A stretch of DNA of 64,000 nucleotides from Puccinia triticina (lineage: Eukaryota; Basidiomycota; Pucciniomycetes; Pucciniales; Pucciniaceae), in the NCBI RefSeq assembly GCF_026914185.1, contig NC_070572.1, positions 1,426,001 through 1,490,000 of the forward strand. The letters run 5' to 3'. Position numbers and translations under genes: made by a program. Shown here one piece after another: positions 10,860 through 22,815 of the stretch (position 1 is its first letter; each line of letters starts with the position of its first letter). The notes under the pieces are model-generated. The model saw only the letters and a list, made by a program, of their open reading frames with translations, did no database searches and had not been told where the DNA came from.

Positions 10860-11790
10860 CACAATGTTTGTTATACATTATCCAAAAGTGAATATTCAAA
10901 TATCCACCCGGAAGAATTGGCACGTGGCATTGAGGGCTGATCAACGGACAAGACTGGTAAGGCTGGGTTACCACCTTGGTTCTCTGACGGAGTGACAGAA
11001 TCGTATGGGTTAGAAGGGTTTTGGGTTGGGGTAGGGTTGGATAAAGCTGATGTTGTAGGATTTTGGAGACTCGAAGCTAGTTGTGCAGCGGATGCAGCGT
11101 GGTCAGATGTAGTGCGAAGCTGAGGATTGGCTGGACAATTGTCTTGTTTGTTCATCAAGTCGACAGGTTTGATGCCTGGGTTGCCCTTTTTCTTCTTTGG
11201 TGGAGGCTGCTTGGAGGCAGTTGACGTTTTTGGAGGGCAACTTGACTTGAATTTGTTGAATTTTCATCCCTTTGTCATCTGGTATTTGGCCAGTCTCTTC
11301 CCAAGCTTTAAGAGTTGATTTTGGTAGTGGATTGGTCTCAGATATCATATGTTAACCAACAGACAATCTATAAAAACGTTGACTCACTTCTCTTGGTGGT
11401 GAGCAGCAACTTTTTGAAAGACTCGGCTTCTCTCTTCAGGTGCCTAGGCAGTTTAAGCCTACGCAGGCCACGGGTAGCTTTCTGGGCTTTCTCCATATTG
11501 CGGTTAAATTCTTCAGCTGTGATTTGCTGGATTTCCGTCTCAAGGATGGGCTCATCGGGTTTGAGTGGGGCCGAGGAGCTGGCTTCACCTGATTTAAGCA
11601 AAACCTCTTGAAATGAGGGGGCTTTGTTGGTGGGAACAGGTTCGGATTGGCCTGCTCGGAAGTTGTTTTCCAGTACTGCCTGGGCTGGGGTGTGAGGGGA
11701 AGTGGGGTCATCATCCTGTTTGATGGGGGAAAAATTTGAGGACCTACTTGGGGGAGGAGTTCCAGAATCTGAGCTTGTTCCTGATCATTC
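10860..11790 (-). CDS. Hypothetical rust-type gene fragment (at least two exons)
   Basis: An exon of about 11790-11388 ends at a GTGAGTCAAC donor. It encodes a P/S-rich lead and then 'TRGLRRLKLPRHLKREAESF' and 'KKLLLTTKR'. A further coding stretch from about 11340 to 10871 reads 'TNPLPKSTLKAWEETGQIPD', then in another frame 'KKKKGNPGIKPVDLMNKQDN', followed by N/P/S-rich sequence. Charged helices next to disordered regions resemble multi-copy rust hypothetical genes. I cannot name it and the frame change suggests decay. Confidence 0.4.
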
Positions 11791-11799
11791 CGATGAGTT

Positions 11800-12418
11800 A
11801 TCACTTTGAGGAATTTGGCTTTCAGATGTGGGATCCATGTTGTGTGGGGGTTGATACGGCTTGTGATCAAAGAATTGCACTTTGGATAAGTGTTGTGGAT
11901 GGAAGGGTTCTGTGTGGAACATATTCTTGATGAGAGGCGGGAAGGAGTGGATTGAACACAGAGGGGGGCAATATATATAGCAATTACCATCCTGCTGAAA
12001 TGGGTGGAAGACTTGCAGTGAAAAAACAAATAGCCTTTGTGCACCCACAATCTACTTTTTGAATCGAGTCTCATGTAGATCTATTTGGGCAACAAAGGAC
12101 AATTACATTACATAGCACATGGAAAATCCTTTGTTTGGTGATCTTATCTTTGTAGGCAAAACTGTGATTCTGTTGGGATTTAGGCTGACCTCACCCTGTG
12201 GATCCCCACCACTTAACAAGTCCCACAGCAAAAACACTATGAGATCTTGCAGGAATCAGTTCACAGAAGATGCGATCTCACACAGATTTTTTTTTACAAA
12301 ATTCTAAAGTGGGTTGGAACCCGGTTGGAAAACAGGGACAAGTGCAGCAGAACCCAAGATTACCCAGGGGTTGTGCAACACTTCCAACTGCTTTTTGAGA
12401 ATGATCCACAAAGTGTAT
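11800..12418. other. Spacer, no gene supported
   Basis: Several overlapping small frames, none convincing. A TIR element begins at 12419. Confidence 0.4.
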
Positions 12419-14024
12419 CACGGCGCGCAAAATTGTGTCCGGAACCTAGCGCGGGTTACACAGTCTTGTAAAAGACAGATCGGAAGGGCGCGAGCTACCT
12501 CATGCATAGAATGTGTGACAGCATGTCTTGCACGCCCTTGGGTGGGCACATGTTGAGCCACCCACATCATATTGATCTCGCATTTCCCCAGTTTCAAGTC
12601 CAAAACCCTTTAGAGGTTTTGGACATGACACATCAACATAACAGCACATAACTGGACCTGGTCATGACACACAACACGTGATGGCAAACATCATCATGAC
12701 ATGTACACATGTAAGTCAATATTTTACGGTGTCACCCGTTATGTATGTAGCTCCATGGACCAGCGTACGGAAAATCAATCTTGCTCATCGTCCCCCAACC
12801 GCCGGTGGGCAAAACTAACAGCAATAAGTCAAGTTAAAATGCATAATGACAACAAAAATCTTCATTACCCAATGTGGAGTGATGAATTTCGCGAGGTGCA
12901 CTAGCAACACACTCATTTACAACATTCCCTTCAGGAATGCACCCCTCCGCCAACTAGGAACTGTTCCTGGTGAGTGAGATCGAGGTGTTCTGCAAAGATA
13001 AGCCTTCCCCAAGCTTGTACCTGCTTTCTGGGGAAGAGCGGGTACAAGGTGCTCGCCAAGGAGGGATCCTCCCCGGCAAGCAGGTGATACATACATCTTG
13101 AGGTGAGTACACCTTGTAGCTGCTTGGTGTGAAGGAAAAGTTCTTGGTCAGCAAGGACAGCGTTAAGGTGGCATCCACCCCGCCACACTCTCTTACAAGC
13201 CGGCATCCTTGCCGCCGTTGTTTTCGTCGGTAAGAAGGTATACGACCTCAAAGCTTTTCCAAGGCATCGTCGGCAAGCGGGTTTGGCCCGGTCGCCGGCT
13301 AGCGACCCGCTTCATGGCAATGTCTTCTTCTGTGAAAAGATAATATGTCCTTACACCCGTGGTTATAGAAAATTTATCCCAACAAGCGGGTACACCTAGC
13401 TTAGCTTGTCAAAAAGTGTACGCCACTCTCGCCGGCAATGTCTTCTTGGGTGAGAAGGGTCAAGTTGCTCGTGCCTTCTGGCCATTCCTTCCAAAAGGAA
13501 TAGGTACGTAGTGGGTAAGATGGGTGTTTCATTACTTGTCACAGATGGTTGCTCTTGGTAACCGCTACATAAGGATTGACCCATTCAATATGCACTTCAA
13601 TGGACTTATTGTTGCTAGTTTCGGCAACGCGTTGATGACCGCAACCATGTAAATATGTATTGTACATGGGTGTCATATGATCATTAGGCTTCCTTTCTGT
13701 CAAGGCGGGAATTTCTGGCCTGGCCAAAAGTTGAGTGCGTCATGACAGATTATGACGCATCATGTCAGATCATGTTGGGTGGTTGAAAGTCATATGTCAG
13801 AGAGCCAGCTGTGATGTGAAAATATGTACTAGTATGGTATTGTACAAGGTTTTTACCTCAACGACTGACAATCTCTGGGTGACAGGAGTAGACATGAGAG
13901 TGTGACCTGTACAGGTGCCGAACCGCAAGAGGGGTCATGTTATGTAACGGGACTCCCATGTCCTGTCAGGAGAGCAGGACTGCGTAACCCGCACCAGGTT
14001 CCGGACACAATTTTGCGCGCCGTG
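12419..14024. mobile_element. 1.6-kb non-coding TIR element with TAT target duplication
   Basis: The left end 'CACGGCGCGCAAAATTGTGT' (continuing CCGGAACC) is matched by the inverted right end, with a TIR of about 50 bp and few mismatches. Both ends are flanked by TAT (12416-12418 and 14025-14027). The 3-bp duplication and the CAC terminus suggest a non-autonomous CACTA-like element. The interior holds GC-rich short repeats around 13000-13450 and no plausible gene. Confidence 0.75.
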
Positions 14025-14120
14025 TATGCGGAACCACAAATTAAGTTGTGTTTGGTCTTACCAAACATCTCTGCCTTACATCAGCCTCTGGCTCTCTTGA
14101 GGAGTCTGCATGTGCAAAAA

Positions 14121-14160
14121 TGTGTCACACAAACGTACGCGCGTACGTTTGTGTGACACA
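14121..14160. repeat. Perfect 40-bp palindrome
   Basis: 'TGTGTCACACAAACGTACGC' is followed immediately by its exact reverse complement, with no loop. It could extrude as a cruciform. Variants lie at 9785-9824 and 23670-23708, and the first 14 bases also occur at 22816-22829. Confidence 0.95.
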
Positions 14161-14356
14161 CTGACCCAGTTTGCCCAGCCCAGATTTTCTCAAAGGCTGA
14201 CCCTCACCAAAGATTTCCCAGTACACCTCTGGCCTCTTCATAAACACTCACATGCACTGCAAGGTGCAGACAACTCCAATCAGCTCACATACTAAAGCGG
14301 ACACTTGATGTATGTCAAGCAAGTTATGTATAACAAAACACCAGACCAGAGACAAA

Positions 14357-16025
14357 CTAATCTAAATTCATGGATCTCTCCCTGCTCGGACCAGCTTGTC
14401 CACCTGGAGTGTCGTTGTTTGACCCACCGCTTGGTCGTGCCACGGGTTGGGGGGTTAGGGTCATCAACTTATTGATCTCCTTGGCAAGGTTTAAGACAGA
14501 AAAGGCCGGTGTTTCGGATACTGTATCCCGGTCGAATTTGCATAAACCTTCCCTCCACGCCTTGTTGTAGCAATCAACTGGAAGATTACGTGGAACTCAA
14601 TCAATGCCTTTCTTCTTGCTGAACGTTGATCTTGCTTGTCCATAGATGTCCTGGTTGACGGATTTGGTCTTGTGATGTGTGGCTTGTGAAATTACCCTCT
14701 TGTCTAAGCCATGCAACACAGTTGAAAGTGAGTCGGCCCTCCATACCGGGGACACTCTAACAGGCCAATCACCTGGCTTGTCGCCATCTTTGATTTCGGA
14801 ATGAGTATCTTTGTTGACAAGGACAACAGCAAGTTGATGATTGTTGGGGAAAAGTTTGGACGCCATAGTGCACCGGTTTTCACAGATCTGGAAGATAGAT
14901 ACGTATAGGTGTTAATGAGGCTGGTACTTAAACTTTTTTGTACAAATAAACTCACTTTCTTACGCCACCATGTGTATTGAGCCTTGTTCAACTTGACCTT
15001 TTTCTGAGCCTGATAAGTGTTGACATCGACGTTGCCATATTGTTGAATCTCTTGGCATTTACCCTGCAGCCATCGCTGGATTATTGCTTGCGCCTATCCG
15101 GCATCTTGGTCGCTTAATTTCATTGACAGACTCAGCCATTCTACCGACTTTCTGGCCATCACCTCCACGACTGCGGTGGTCCACAAAGAAGTGTCCATTG
15201 GCCTTGCAGTCCAATCAAAAGTCATCCGAGAAATTCCGGCAGCGGCCAACTCCCTCTCCACCGCACTCTTCATCTGAAGGCTGATTGGGCGACTTCCCCG
15301 AAGATCACCCTTCTTAGAAGCAGGTGTGAACGGGGGTGGTTGGATATTTTTACAATTTCAGATTCGGCTCAGGAGACAAAGTAATCCTGTTCTGCAACTG
15401 GTTTGTCGCGGAGGGAATCACAAAGCGTGTCTAGTTGCTTAATGATGAACTGCGCACACCGTTCAACCCAACACTGGGAATCCTTCTCTCAATCGGACGG
15501 AGGTGGCGGAAAATCTTGAGGCTTGTTGGGACCACCCAGAAAATACTTGACAAAGTACTGAACTCCTCGTGCGTATGGTTCAAAATGATTCACAGTTGTA
15601 TTTTGTTGTGCCATACCTCTGACTCGACGCTTGGTTTGTTTTTTCCCTGAAGCTTTGGCGGCTTCCGCTTTATTGAGTTGGGCTTGAGTTGCCAAAAACT
15701 TTGGCGCAAGTTGTGGTTCCCTTGGCTAGGGTGCTGGCTCAGTCGCATTATTGGAAGGCTTGCCTGAAACAGGTGTGTTCAAACATATCAACAGCCATTC
15801 ACAACAGGATCAAGACATTAAATTCAACTCACCACCTGATGCCGCGGCATCATCAGTGTCCATTGGAGTTGTACTAGCCTGCTCCTTGAACTTAGGGATC
15901 AGGCCAGAAACCACAGATGCGATTAATGCTTCTTCCTCTGACAGCGGTGGCTGGGATTCACCAGAATTGTTTTGAGAAGTTGGGTCACTGCCGCCAGAAG
16001 GATCGTTGGTTTCATTGGGGGCCAT
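14357..16025 (-). pseudogene. Rust-type multi-exon hypothetical gene, decayed
   Basis: It starts MAPNETNDPS at 16025; exon 1 ends at a GTGAGT donor at 15832. Downstream come 'GKKQTKRRVRGMAQQ', 'CDSLRDKPVAEQDYFVS', 'KSAVERELAAAGISRMTFDW', 'IIQRWLQGKCQEIQQYG' and 'LNKAQYTWWRKK'. A GTGAGT...TTCCAG intron follows (about 14955-14898), then 'MASKLFPNNHQLAVVLVNKD', 'GDWPVRVSPVWR', 'LPVDCYNKAWREGL' and a P/S-rich tail. In-frame stops fall after PPPPSD, YFVS (probably W), DQDAG and KKKGID, so it is not functional as it stands. I recognise the arrangement from multi-copy proteins of Puccinia but know no biochemical role. Confidence 0.55.
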
Positions 16026-16029
16026 TATA

Positions 16030-16980
16030 AAACAAATAGACAACTCAGAAATTCTGGACTAAAGTATGTAAGGGTTGATGGGGGCCCAAGGCAGAGAATT
16101 TAAAATAATGGAACTCAGGGGATGTTGGAGCCAAATTGGTGGGACCCAGGTATGGTGGACTAAATATGAATATATATATAATATATATACAATGAGAGTT
16201 GAAAACAAGTGCAAGCCAGATCATGTCCTGCTAAGATTTATGATATAATATCACAGTATTCCATATTAACTTCGCCTTTCAGGACTGGTGACTGTACAAA
16301 TGTTTGGTACTGCAACACCATCCCTGTCCCTTTCTCTTATGTAAATCAAAGACCCTCCCAACCCTACATGCAATAATACATAATCAAGATTTAGCATCAG
16401 ATACAGGACCAGGCAATTTAAGCTGTGCTTACAGATGTCCCCAATCCAACAACACTGATTGTTTCGGTTGTAATTCCAAAGGTACCACGTGGTAAAGTTT
16501 CATGTCAGCTGGGGGCAGGTGACGTGAAGGAACAATGCTTGAAACTGTGGTGCTATTCTGGCACAACTTTTGTGCTATGCCGCCCATTCTGCTGTATGCA
16601 TTTACAGACTGCACGCTGCGCAAGACTCATTCAGCTCCTGATCTTCCTACATAAATAGCTGAACTTCACAGCTCAGGACTATCGTATGTTGAGGAACATA
16701 CCCAGCAACACATATTGACACCCTCAGTCTCAGGCCTGAGAGCGTCCACCATTGTCTCTGTAAGAGCATCTCCACCGGACTCGCTAAAGGGGGACTCGCG
16801 ACCCCAATTTAGCAAGTCGGGCCAGTTTTTGGGGTCGAACAGACTTGCTTCCCGATTCGCCAAATGCCTTCCGAGTCCCCTCAACTCGCCAACCTCCACT
16901 TGTGGCGAGTCTGCTCCAACCCAACACTTGGCCCTCTTGGGGAGCACCTTGCACCCCACGCACACTACACCGCGCGCCAC
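16030..16980. other. Spacer with AT dinucleotide tract and a MITE-like start
   Basis: An (AT)-rich tract lies near 16167-16192. Near 16760 'GAGCATCTCCACCGGACTCG' resembles the termini of common TIR elements, but the matching inverted end was not found. No gene supported. Confidence 0.4.
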
Positions 16981-16989
16981 ATACATTGC

Positions 16990-17140
16990 CTAGTACTGAC
17001 CAGTCATCAATACCCACAACCCATCAATACTAATGACCGGACATCCTATCAATGACCGGTCATTGATACTATTTTGACCGGTCATCAATAGGTCATTGAT
17101 AGGATGGCAGGTCATCAATACTAATGACCGGTTTTCTGAC
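16990..17140. repeat. Clustered GACCGGTCAT repeats
   Basis: The palindromic core TGACCGGTCA and its variants, separated by CAATA/ATCAATA, occur about seven times in both orientations within 150 bp. Confidence 0.8.
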
Positions 17141-17194
17141 CTACACGCGGCGGGACGGCCTTCTGGCAGGGCAGGTGCGCTGTGCATGCTCGCT

Positions 17195-17265
17195 GCCCGT
17201 GCTTAGTGGTTACACTGGAGCTTGCGGCGGGAGCCGCTACTCACAGGTTCGACACTATACTGCGG
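17195..17265 (+). other. Possible tRNA-derived SINE head
   Basis: 'CTTAGTGGTTACACTGG' resembles a tRNA D-arm/A box, and 'CAGGTTCGACAC' about 45 bases downstream resembles a B box, a spacing that fits RNA polymerase III internal promoters. The acceptor stem does not pair convincingly, so a functional tRNA is unlikely. Confidence 0.25.
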
Positions 17266-19775
17266 CGCCGAGGGGAATCCCGAGAACCCGGGAGGCGAAC
17301 TCCAAGACTCCTGTGTGGGGGTTGGGGGGAAGGTGTGGTCCCCAGTCCGCTAGGGATTCCCCTCATGGAATTGCATTGGCTTGAGGTCCCCTGAGAGGGA
17401 TCCCAAGGGCCGAATCCCAGGAGACCCTAATTTCAGACACAGAGGTCGCATTTGGGAGGAGAGTTAAAAGGGCGAGTCCGCCTCAAGGTCCCTGTGTCTT
17501 TGCAAGCATGAGTACTGGCCATCAAGTGGAGGGAAGGCCCATCTGGATGACCAGAGAAGGGGACTGCACAGCTCATTCATGTATGTACATATACATATAC
17601 ATACATGTTCTGAGCAGAATATGGCCTGAGTCAATGAGCCATGCTAACGTGAGTACATACTATCGGAATGAGCAGTACAAGTGGTGGGCCATTTTTCAGA
17701 GTGGAGTTGGAATGGAGACTGAACTGGAGCCTACCCCCAGTTGACATGAAAATCTTCCTGGTGCACTCTGATGCTTGAGCATTGCAGCATGTCCAATGAT
17801 GGATCCCGTGTCAATCACTACTACAGCCTCCCAATCTGCCCGCACCAGCCTGCAATTCAGATCCGGATATTCTCGGTATGGATCTTCATTACTTTGTACC
17901 TCTTTAAAAGGTTTGACGATGACCCAAGTTTTTCCTTCTATTTGTCCTGATATGAAAATACTTTCAATTTCGCCAAAACTTTGGTCTTTGCCCAGGAAGA
18001 ACTCCACCAGACTATTTCCTTTGTGGCTCTTGCAGGTGGTGTAACACTTCCAATTGATTTCAAAGGCTTTCTGGCTGACCACACTGGGGCTCAGTGCTGG
18101 TTGATCACTACCTAGCTTCCCCCTAGAAGTCATTTTCCCCGCAACAGCACGTTTCCATTTGTTCAACAGGGGCGCATCCAGCTCAATACCTTCTTCCTTG
18201 CCGTTGTATTCCTTGCCTGCCGCAATGTGTAATTGATCATATCTTGCGTGGGTACTGAGAAGGATTTGGAAATTGGAGTTGACATGCCACTTTGTCAAGA
18301 TGGTCTTGGGGATCTTGTCTGTGCACATTTGAATTTTTTTGCTTGGTCAGTAATGTACCATTATCAATATCCCATAAAGAAAGCATTACAAGCACATACC
18401 ACAATGACAATTGGTTGGGATTTGCTGTAGTATTCCGTTTACCCTTTCTTGAGCCCATGCAGCTGTTGATTGAGGTGGGCCAAACCTTAAGATGACCGCT
18501 GTGTCAGGTGAAGGTTTGGTTTGCTAGTTTTGTGAGGCCAATTATCTTGCAGGCATTTGCAATAGCTCATCAACAGGTCATCAAGCTCAGAAAGATCCTT
18601 TGATTTGATCATTGGGAGGGTGAAAAACTGAGCGATTTTGGAAAGAAGAGTTGTTGATTGAAAACGGAGAAGAAACGTGTGTCCTTTCCTGCTCAATCTC
18701 TGAGCCATTATCTGGTTTAGTCCAGAGAGGAATCAAGGCTATAGTATAGTATAGTTTGTAGAGGATCAACCATTCTGCAGCCTTCAAAGATCCATTCAAA
18801 GATCCATGGTTAGCTGCCCCCAGATTCTGTGGCACACGATCAACCCAAGAAGGCACTGTGGTGTGTCTGATTGTTGTTCTAACCACATCAAGCTCTTCTG
18901 GAGTTAGCCTGATTGCCTTGTGGTCTGTGTCCTTCTCCGTCTCAGGCACTATCTCCATTCTTCTCCCCCTGGCAGTTTGGTCACTTTCACCAGAAGAAGA
19001 TTCATCAGAGCCATGGTGCATGGATTTGGATGATTTCTTCCTACCCCGAAGTCTGTAGGAGTGACTTGATGCGGTACTTGACTCTTTGGAGCTTTCAGTT
19101 TGGGAACTGGAATCAGATGACTGCTCGGTGCAACTGGGTCCCTGCTGTTGGGTGGCAGTACGTGAGCTTGTTGCTTTGTCCGTGGGGATCATGCGCAGCC
19201 GTTTATTTTGTTGGTTTGTAGTAGAGCTCTCTGGACTAGAATCACGTTTCCTCTTTCCTTTTCCCTTGTTTGGGTATTCCTTTGGCTTTGGACCATACAT
19301 GTCTGTGTAGGGAGGTTTGGTGTAAGACTGATCATTCTGCCAAGCTTTGTCCTTCTCTTTGATCTTCTTCAGCTCCTGCCCAACTGCAGGCAGTGAAAAG
19401 AATCGCATGCTGTGGTCCATCAGATCACCCAGCACCAATGCATGCGTCAACACACAATACGTAAGATCATTCAGAACACTCCATCTTGCTCCATGCTCTT
19501 TCACAAGTGCCTTCCTGTCGGTAAGACTTTGACTTTCCAGCCATGCAGATGCATGGGCAAGGTGCTTGACATGTGTGCAGAGTGGAAACTTGGACTTGTT
19601 GATTTCTTCTATGTTATTCTTTTCCAATAGGCAAAATGAGCAAAGGAGGGTTGCTTGGTGCCCCCCAAATCCTGCTGCCTTTCGGAGAGCAGGAAGGTCT
19701 GCAATAAGTGGAAAGATGGCCGCTCTTAGGGTATGTCTGTTTGGGTGGGAGCAGTTGTCTTGAAGAAGCAACCAG

Positions 19776-20670
19776 CACTGCAAGAAAAACTCTAGAAACT
19801 GCTTGCAGTTGAGATGCAGCAAGCTTCAATCAAGCTTCAGCTCAAGCTGAAGTCAAGCACCCAAATTCCGTGCTGGTGCACCTTGAGTGTGTAACTTGTT
19901 CAGCATCTCCATGTTGAACATGCTGTAGTGCTCATGCAGGCTGAGGCAAATGAGCATCCCCCTGAGCACCCTTTTATTTTATTTTATTAAAAACTCCATG
20001 CACCATTGAATCCAGCCAGAATAACATAAAAATGCTTTGTACACATGAAAGGGATATGTACAGATGAAAGAAATATGTACACATGAAAGGGGAATGTGAG
20101 GAGGTGTATTAATACATAAAAGGGATATATGTACACATGATGAAAGGGGTATGTATGCATGAAAGGGGTATTTATGCATGAAAGGGGTATGTGCAGTAAG
20201 GGGTATTTGCACATGAAAGGGATATGTAAACATCAAAGGGGTATGTAAACCTGAATGATAAAAGGGGTATTAAAAGGGATTTAAAAAACTCAAAGGGGAC
20301 ATGTAAACATGAAAGGGTCATGAACACATGATGAAAGGGGTATGTACACATTTTGAAAGGGATACATGCACATGAAAGGGATATACAAACATGAAAGGGG
20401 TATGTGCACATAAAGGGCTATGTACACATTATGAAAGGGGTGAATGCATACAAAAGGGATATATGCACATGAAAGGGGTATGTGCACATGAAAGGGGTAT
20501 TTGCACAGGTATCAACTCCTGTACTTAGTTTTTTGTACCTTAGACTCACTCTTGCATAAATTAGACAATGTTCATGGAATCAACCAGTGCTTGATTCCTG
20601 CATGAGTTACAGCTTGCCTTGAGCTCATGCATCTCAACTGCAAGCAGTTTCTAGAGTTTTTCTTGCAGTG
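19776..20670. mobile_element. 895-bp CACTA-like MITE nested in the transposase gene
   Basis: The TIRs are identical for 43 bp, beginning 'CACTGCAAGAAAAACTCTAG'. The flanking CAG (19773-19775 and 20671-20673) is a 3-bp target duplication. Removing the element and one CAG restores the transposase frame across FW...LLLQDNCSHPN. CAAGCTTCA-type subterminal repeats follow the left TIR. The interior is a minisatellite. There is no coding capacity, so movement would need a transposase supplied elsewhere. Confidence 0.93.
20030..20515. repeat. Minisatellite of about 18 bp inside the CACTA-like MITE
   Basis: More than twenty variants of 'CATGAAAGGGGTATGTACA' in tandem. It explains the repetitive 'PFHVCISLSC'-type reading frames on the minus strand, which are not genes. 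Confidence 0.95.
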
Positions 20671-21779
20671 CAGTTGTCCAAAAGATTTGGAGCTCTTCAA
20701 CTAATTGTTGCAAAAGATGGTTTATTTGTTCCAGGCTGGGCTCTTTGGGGCCAGGAATGATCCCAAAAAGGTAGATGTTTTCTAGTTTGTAGTGGTGGGT
20801 TGGTGGAAGATTTAAGCACACCAGAGTAATTGCCCCCAACGAGTTTTTCTTCCCAAGATTCGAAGTTCCACCTGCATTGAACCAGTCAAGGTAAAGGCTG
20901 AATACAAGATTCCCAGAGGTTTGGGTGAACATACCTTCCCTGGTCGTTGTTGGGGAATTCTTGCCAAACATCTTCCATTGCCTGATCGGGAGTTCTGTTT
21001 GTTGCAGCCAAGCTGGAATCTAGCAAGGTCTCAAAGTTTTGATTCAGAAGGCGATTCTTCAGCCAAGATTCCAAAGTCACGTAATTGAATGTTTGGCCTG
21101 GTCTCTTCTGACCGGCGGAGTTAGTACGCCAGAGATATTGATTACATCTGGGAATTATGTCTTGTGACTTGGTCAACTTCTCATATTTTTGGTACTTGGA
21201 TAAGAAGGGCTTGGTACATCTTGTCTCCTTTGAAACATTCGGATACAATGCAAAGCATTTTTGGCAACATACACAAGAAATCAGAACCGGCTTCAGTCCA
21301 AGTCGATGAAATACCGCATCACTTGAAATTGGTATTGCTTGGACAATAGGGGTGGGATCTATGGTGATCCCATGCAGTGATCCCCATGTATTTGCAAGAA
21401 GTACTACGTTTTCTCGAGCCGATAACAGCAAAGATTTTGCAGCCTCTTTACTCATTTTACCATTGAATACTGCATGCGTCATTTGAATCATCACCTGCAT
21501 ACAAAAGTCTTCCTCCAAAAACAGCGGACCTGGTGCAACTTGTGTATCTGATTGAGAAGGGGCTGCAGCAGACTGATAGAGCCGGTTTCCAGCAAATACA
21601 ACCAAAGAGACTGATTCAATATGCAATTTAACTCACTTCTGTTGCATTCGAGTTTTCTTGATGTTTTTCGAGCTGTCCCTATTTCTTGCGTGCAGATCTC
21701 TGAGCTTCTTTCCTCTGGTGCTCCTGGTAAACTTGTCGTGACAATACTCTCCCAGGTACTACCCCTCCCCCCTCCCATG

Positions 21780-22436
21780 TATGTTTGGCTTTGTCACAAG
21801 AGTGATATAAGCAGGTACAGACATACGGACTCATTGTGGTGCTTTGAGAAGTGAGTGAGCGGGTTTAGATTGGGAAAGTGTTTTGGGAGTGTGAGGGGTT
21901 CAGTTGGATTAGGGGCAGCTTAGCTTTTAAAACCATCTGAATGGTCCGGCAAATCTGCTGGAAGAATTGGGGAGATACCATGTTTGGATCCTCTGTGTGT
22001 CACTTGTGCAATAACATGTATTCTTAATTGTATTCCAAAACAAACATGTGATGTGCTCAATTGGATGCATGCCGGGTGAATCACCTGATTATCATGATGA
22101 AACAAATATTACCATTCAAATCTGAGTAGTTGAGTCATGCAGCTCTGTCATTGTGTAGTGAATGAAGGATGTGTGTTTTTGTTTGGATGCTGATATCATG
22201 ACACCTTATGCTGGTATATACACAGCACGGGCTCAGAAGTTTGAACCAGCTTGATACGGGGGGCTGTTCCCCACCTAAAAATCCCTGCCACAGTTGAGCA
22301 AGTGTGACCTTCACATATAAATAGAGCTCACTTTCAAGCAAAACACAGCCATCCGCCATAGAAACACATCCATTTATCACCAGCTCAGGATCTGTCAGAT
22401 ATGCCAAACACTTTTACTATTATTAAATTTACTTGA
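21780..22436. other. Spacer, no gene supported
   Basis: Small overlapping frames only. Confidence 0.4.
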
Positions 22437-22690
22437 TTGCAATTGGAGTGGCTCAAAGATATGCAAGCTGTTGTTGATAGAACTTTGGAAGAAGTAGAGC
22501 CAGATCCAGCTGAGAATCCAGCTCGCGCCAACCATAGCTGGGAATGGCAGGGACATATAGTCCTCCAAGGCCAACTGGACAGTAGTGCACCTGACCATAA
22601 CATCCTGGTAGCAGCCGTTCCCAATTTGATGGTATGCTGGAATGCCCGAAGAAACAGATTTGGACTAGGTATGCAGTTTTCCATCACTGT
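22437..22690 (+). CDS. Hypothetical protein fragment
   Basis: The plus-strand frame reads 'LEWLKDMQAVVDRTLEEVEP', 'ANHSWEWQGHIVLQGQL' and 'VCWNARRNRFGLG', which is acidic and amphipathic and more protein-like than the antisense frame. GTATGCAG after 'FGLG' could be a splice donor. No family recognised. Confidence 0.35.
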
Positions 22691-22815
22691 TGTTAAAATT
22701 TCTTATCTCAGGCTTGTTTATGCAACTGCTGAGCTGCATGCATGTACCAAAGTAAAAGCTGTACACGTTTGCATGCTCAGACAAACTCCAGCCTAGTGAC
22801 ATCCCATTCAACAAA

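Larger units (their letters stand above)
17696..21778 (-). pseudogene. tnp2-type (CACTA superfamily) transposase gene, disrupted
   Basis: Exon 1 starts at 21778 (MGGGRGSTWES) and ends at a GTGAGT donor (21636). Exon 2 carries 'GLKPVLISCVCCQKCFALYP', 'FNYVTLESWLKNRLL' and 'DQAMEDVWQEF'. After a 37-bp GTATGT...CAG intron come 'SLYLDWFNAGGTSNLGKKNS', 'VCLNLPP' and 'YLFGIIPGPKEPSLEQINH'. The frame is interrupted at 20674 by an inserted element and resumes at 19772 with 'CSHPNRHTLRAAIFPLIADL', 'LRKAAGFGGHQATLLCSFC' and 'VKEHGARWSVLNDL'. Then follow a long S/T/K-rich segment, 'VILRFGPPQSTAAWAQERVN' (18.45 kb, after a frame change) and a C-terminal part ending near 17700. The family cuts and pastes CACTA elements. 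At least one frameshift (about 18490) plus the insertion make it non-functional. The enclosing element's own ends were not found. Confidence 0.85.

Noticed and set aside
17195..17265. Functional tRNA gene
   Set aside because: A and B box resemblance only; no paired acceptor stem or clear anticodon arm.
16760..17510. MITE starting GAGCATCTCCACCGG
   Set aside because: The expected inverted end CCGGTGGAGATGCTC was not found within reach.
19979..20487. Several long minus-strand frames rich in YPFHV and CISLS
   Set aside because: They are translations of an 18-bp minisatellite inside the CACTA-like MITE.
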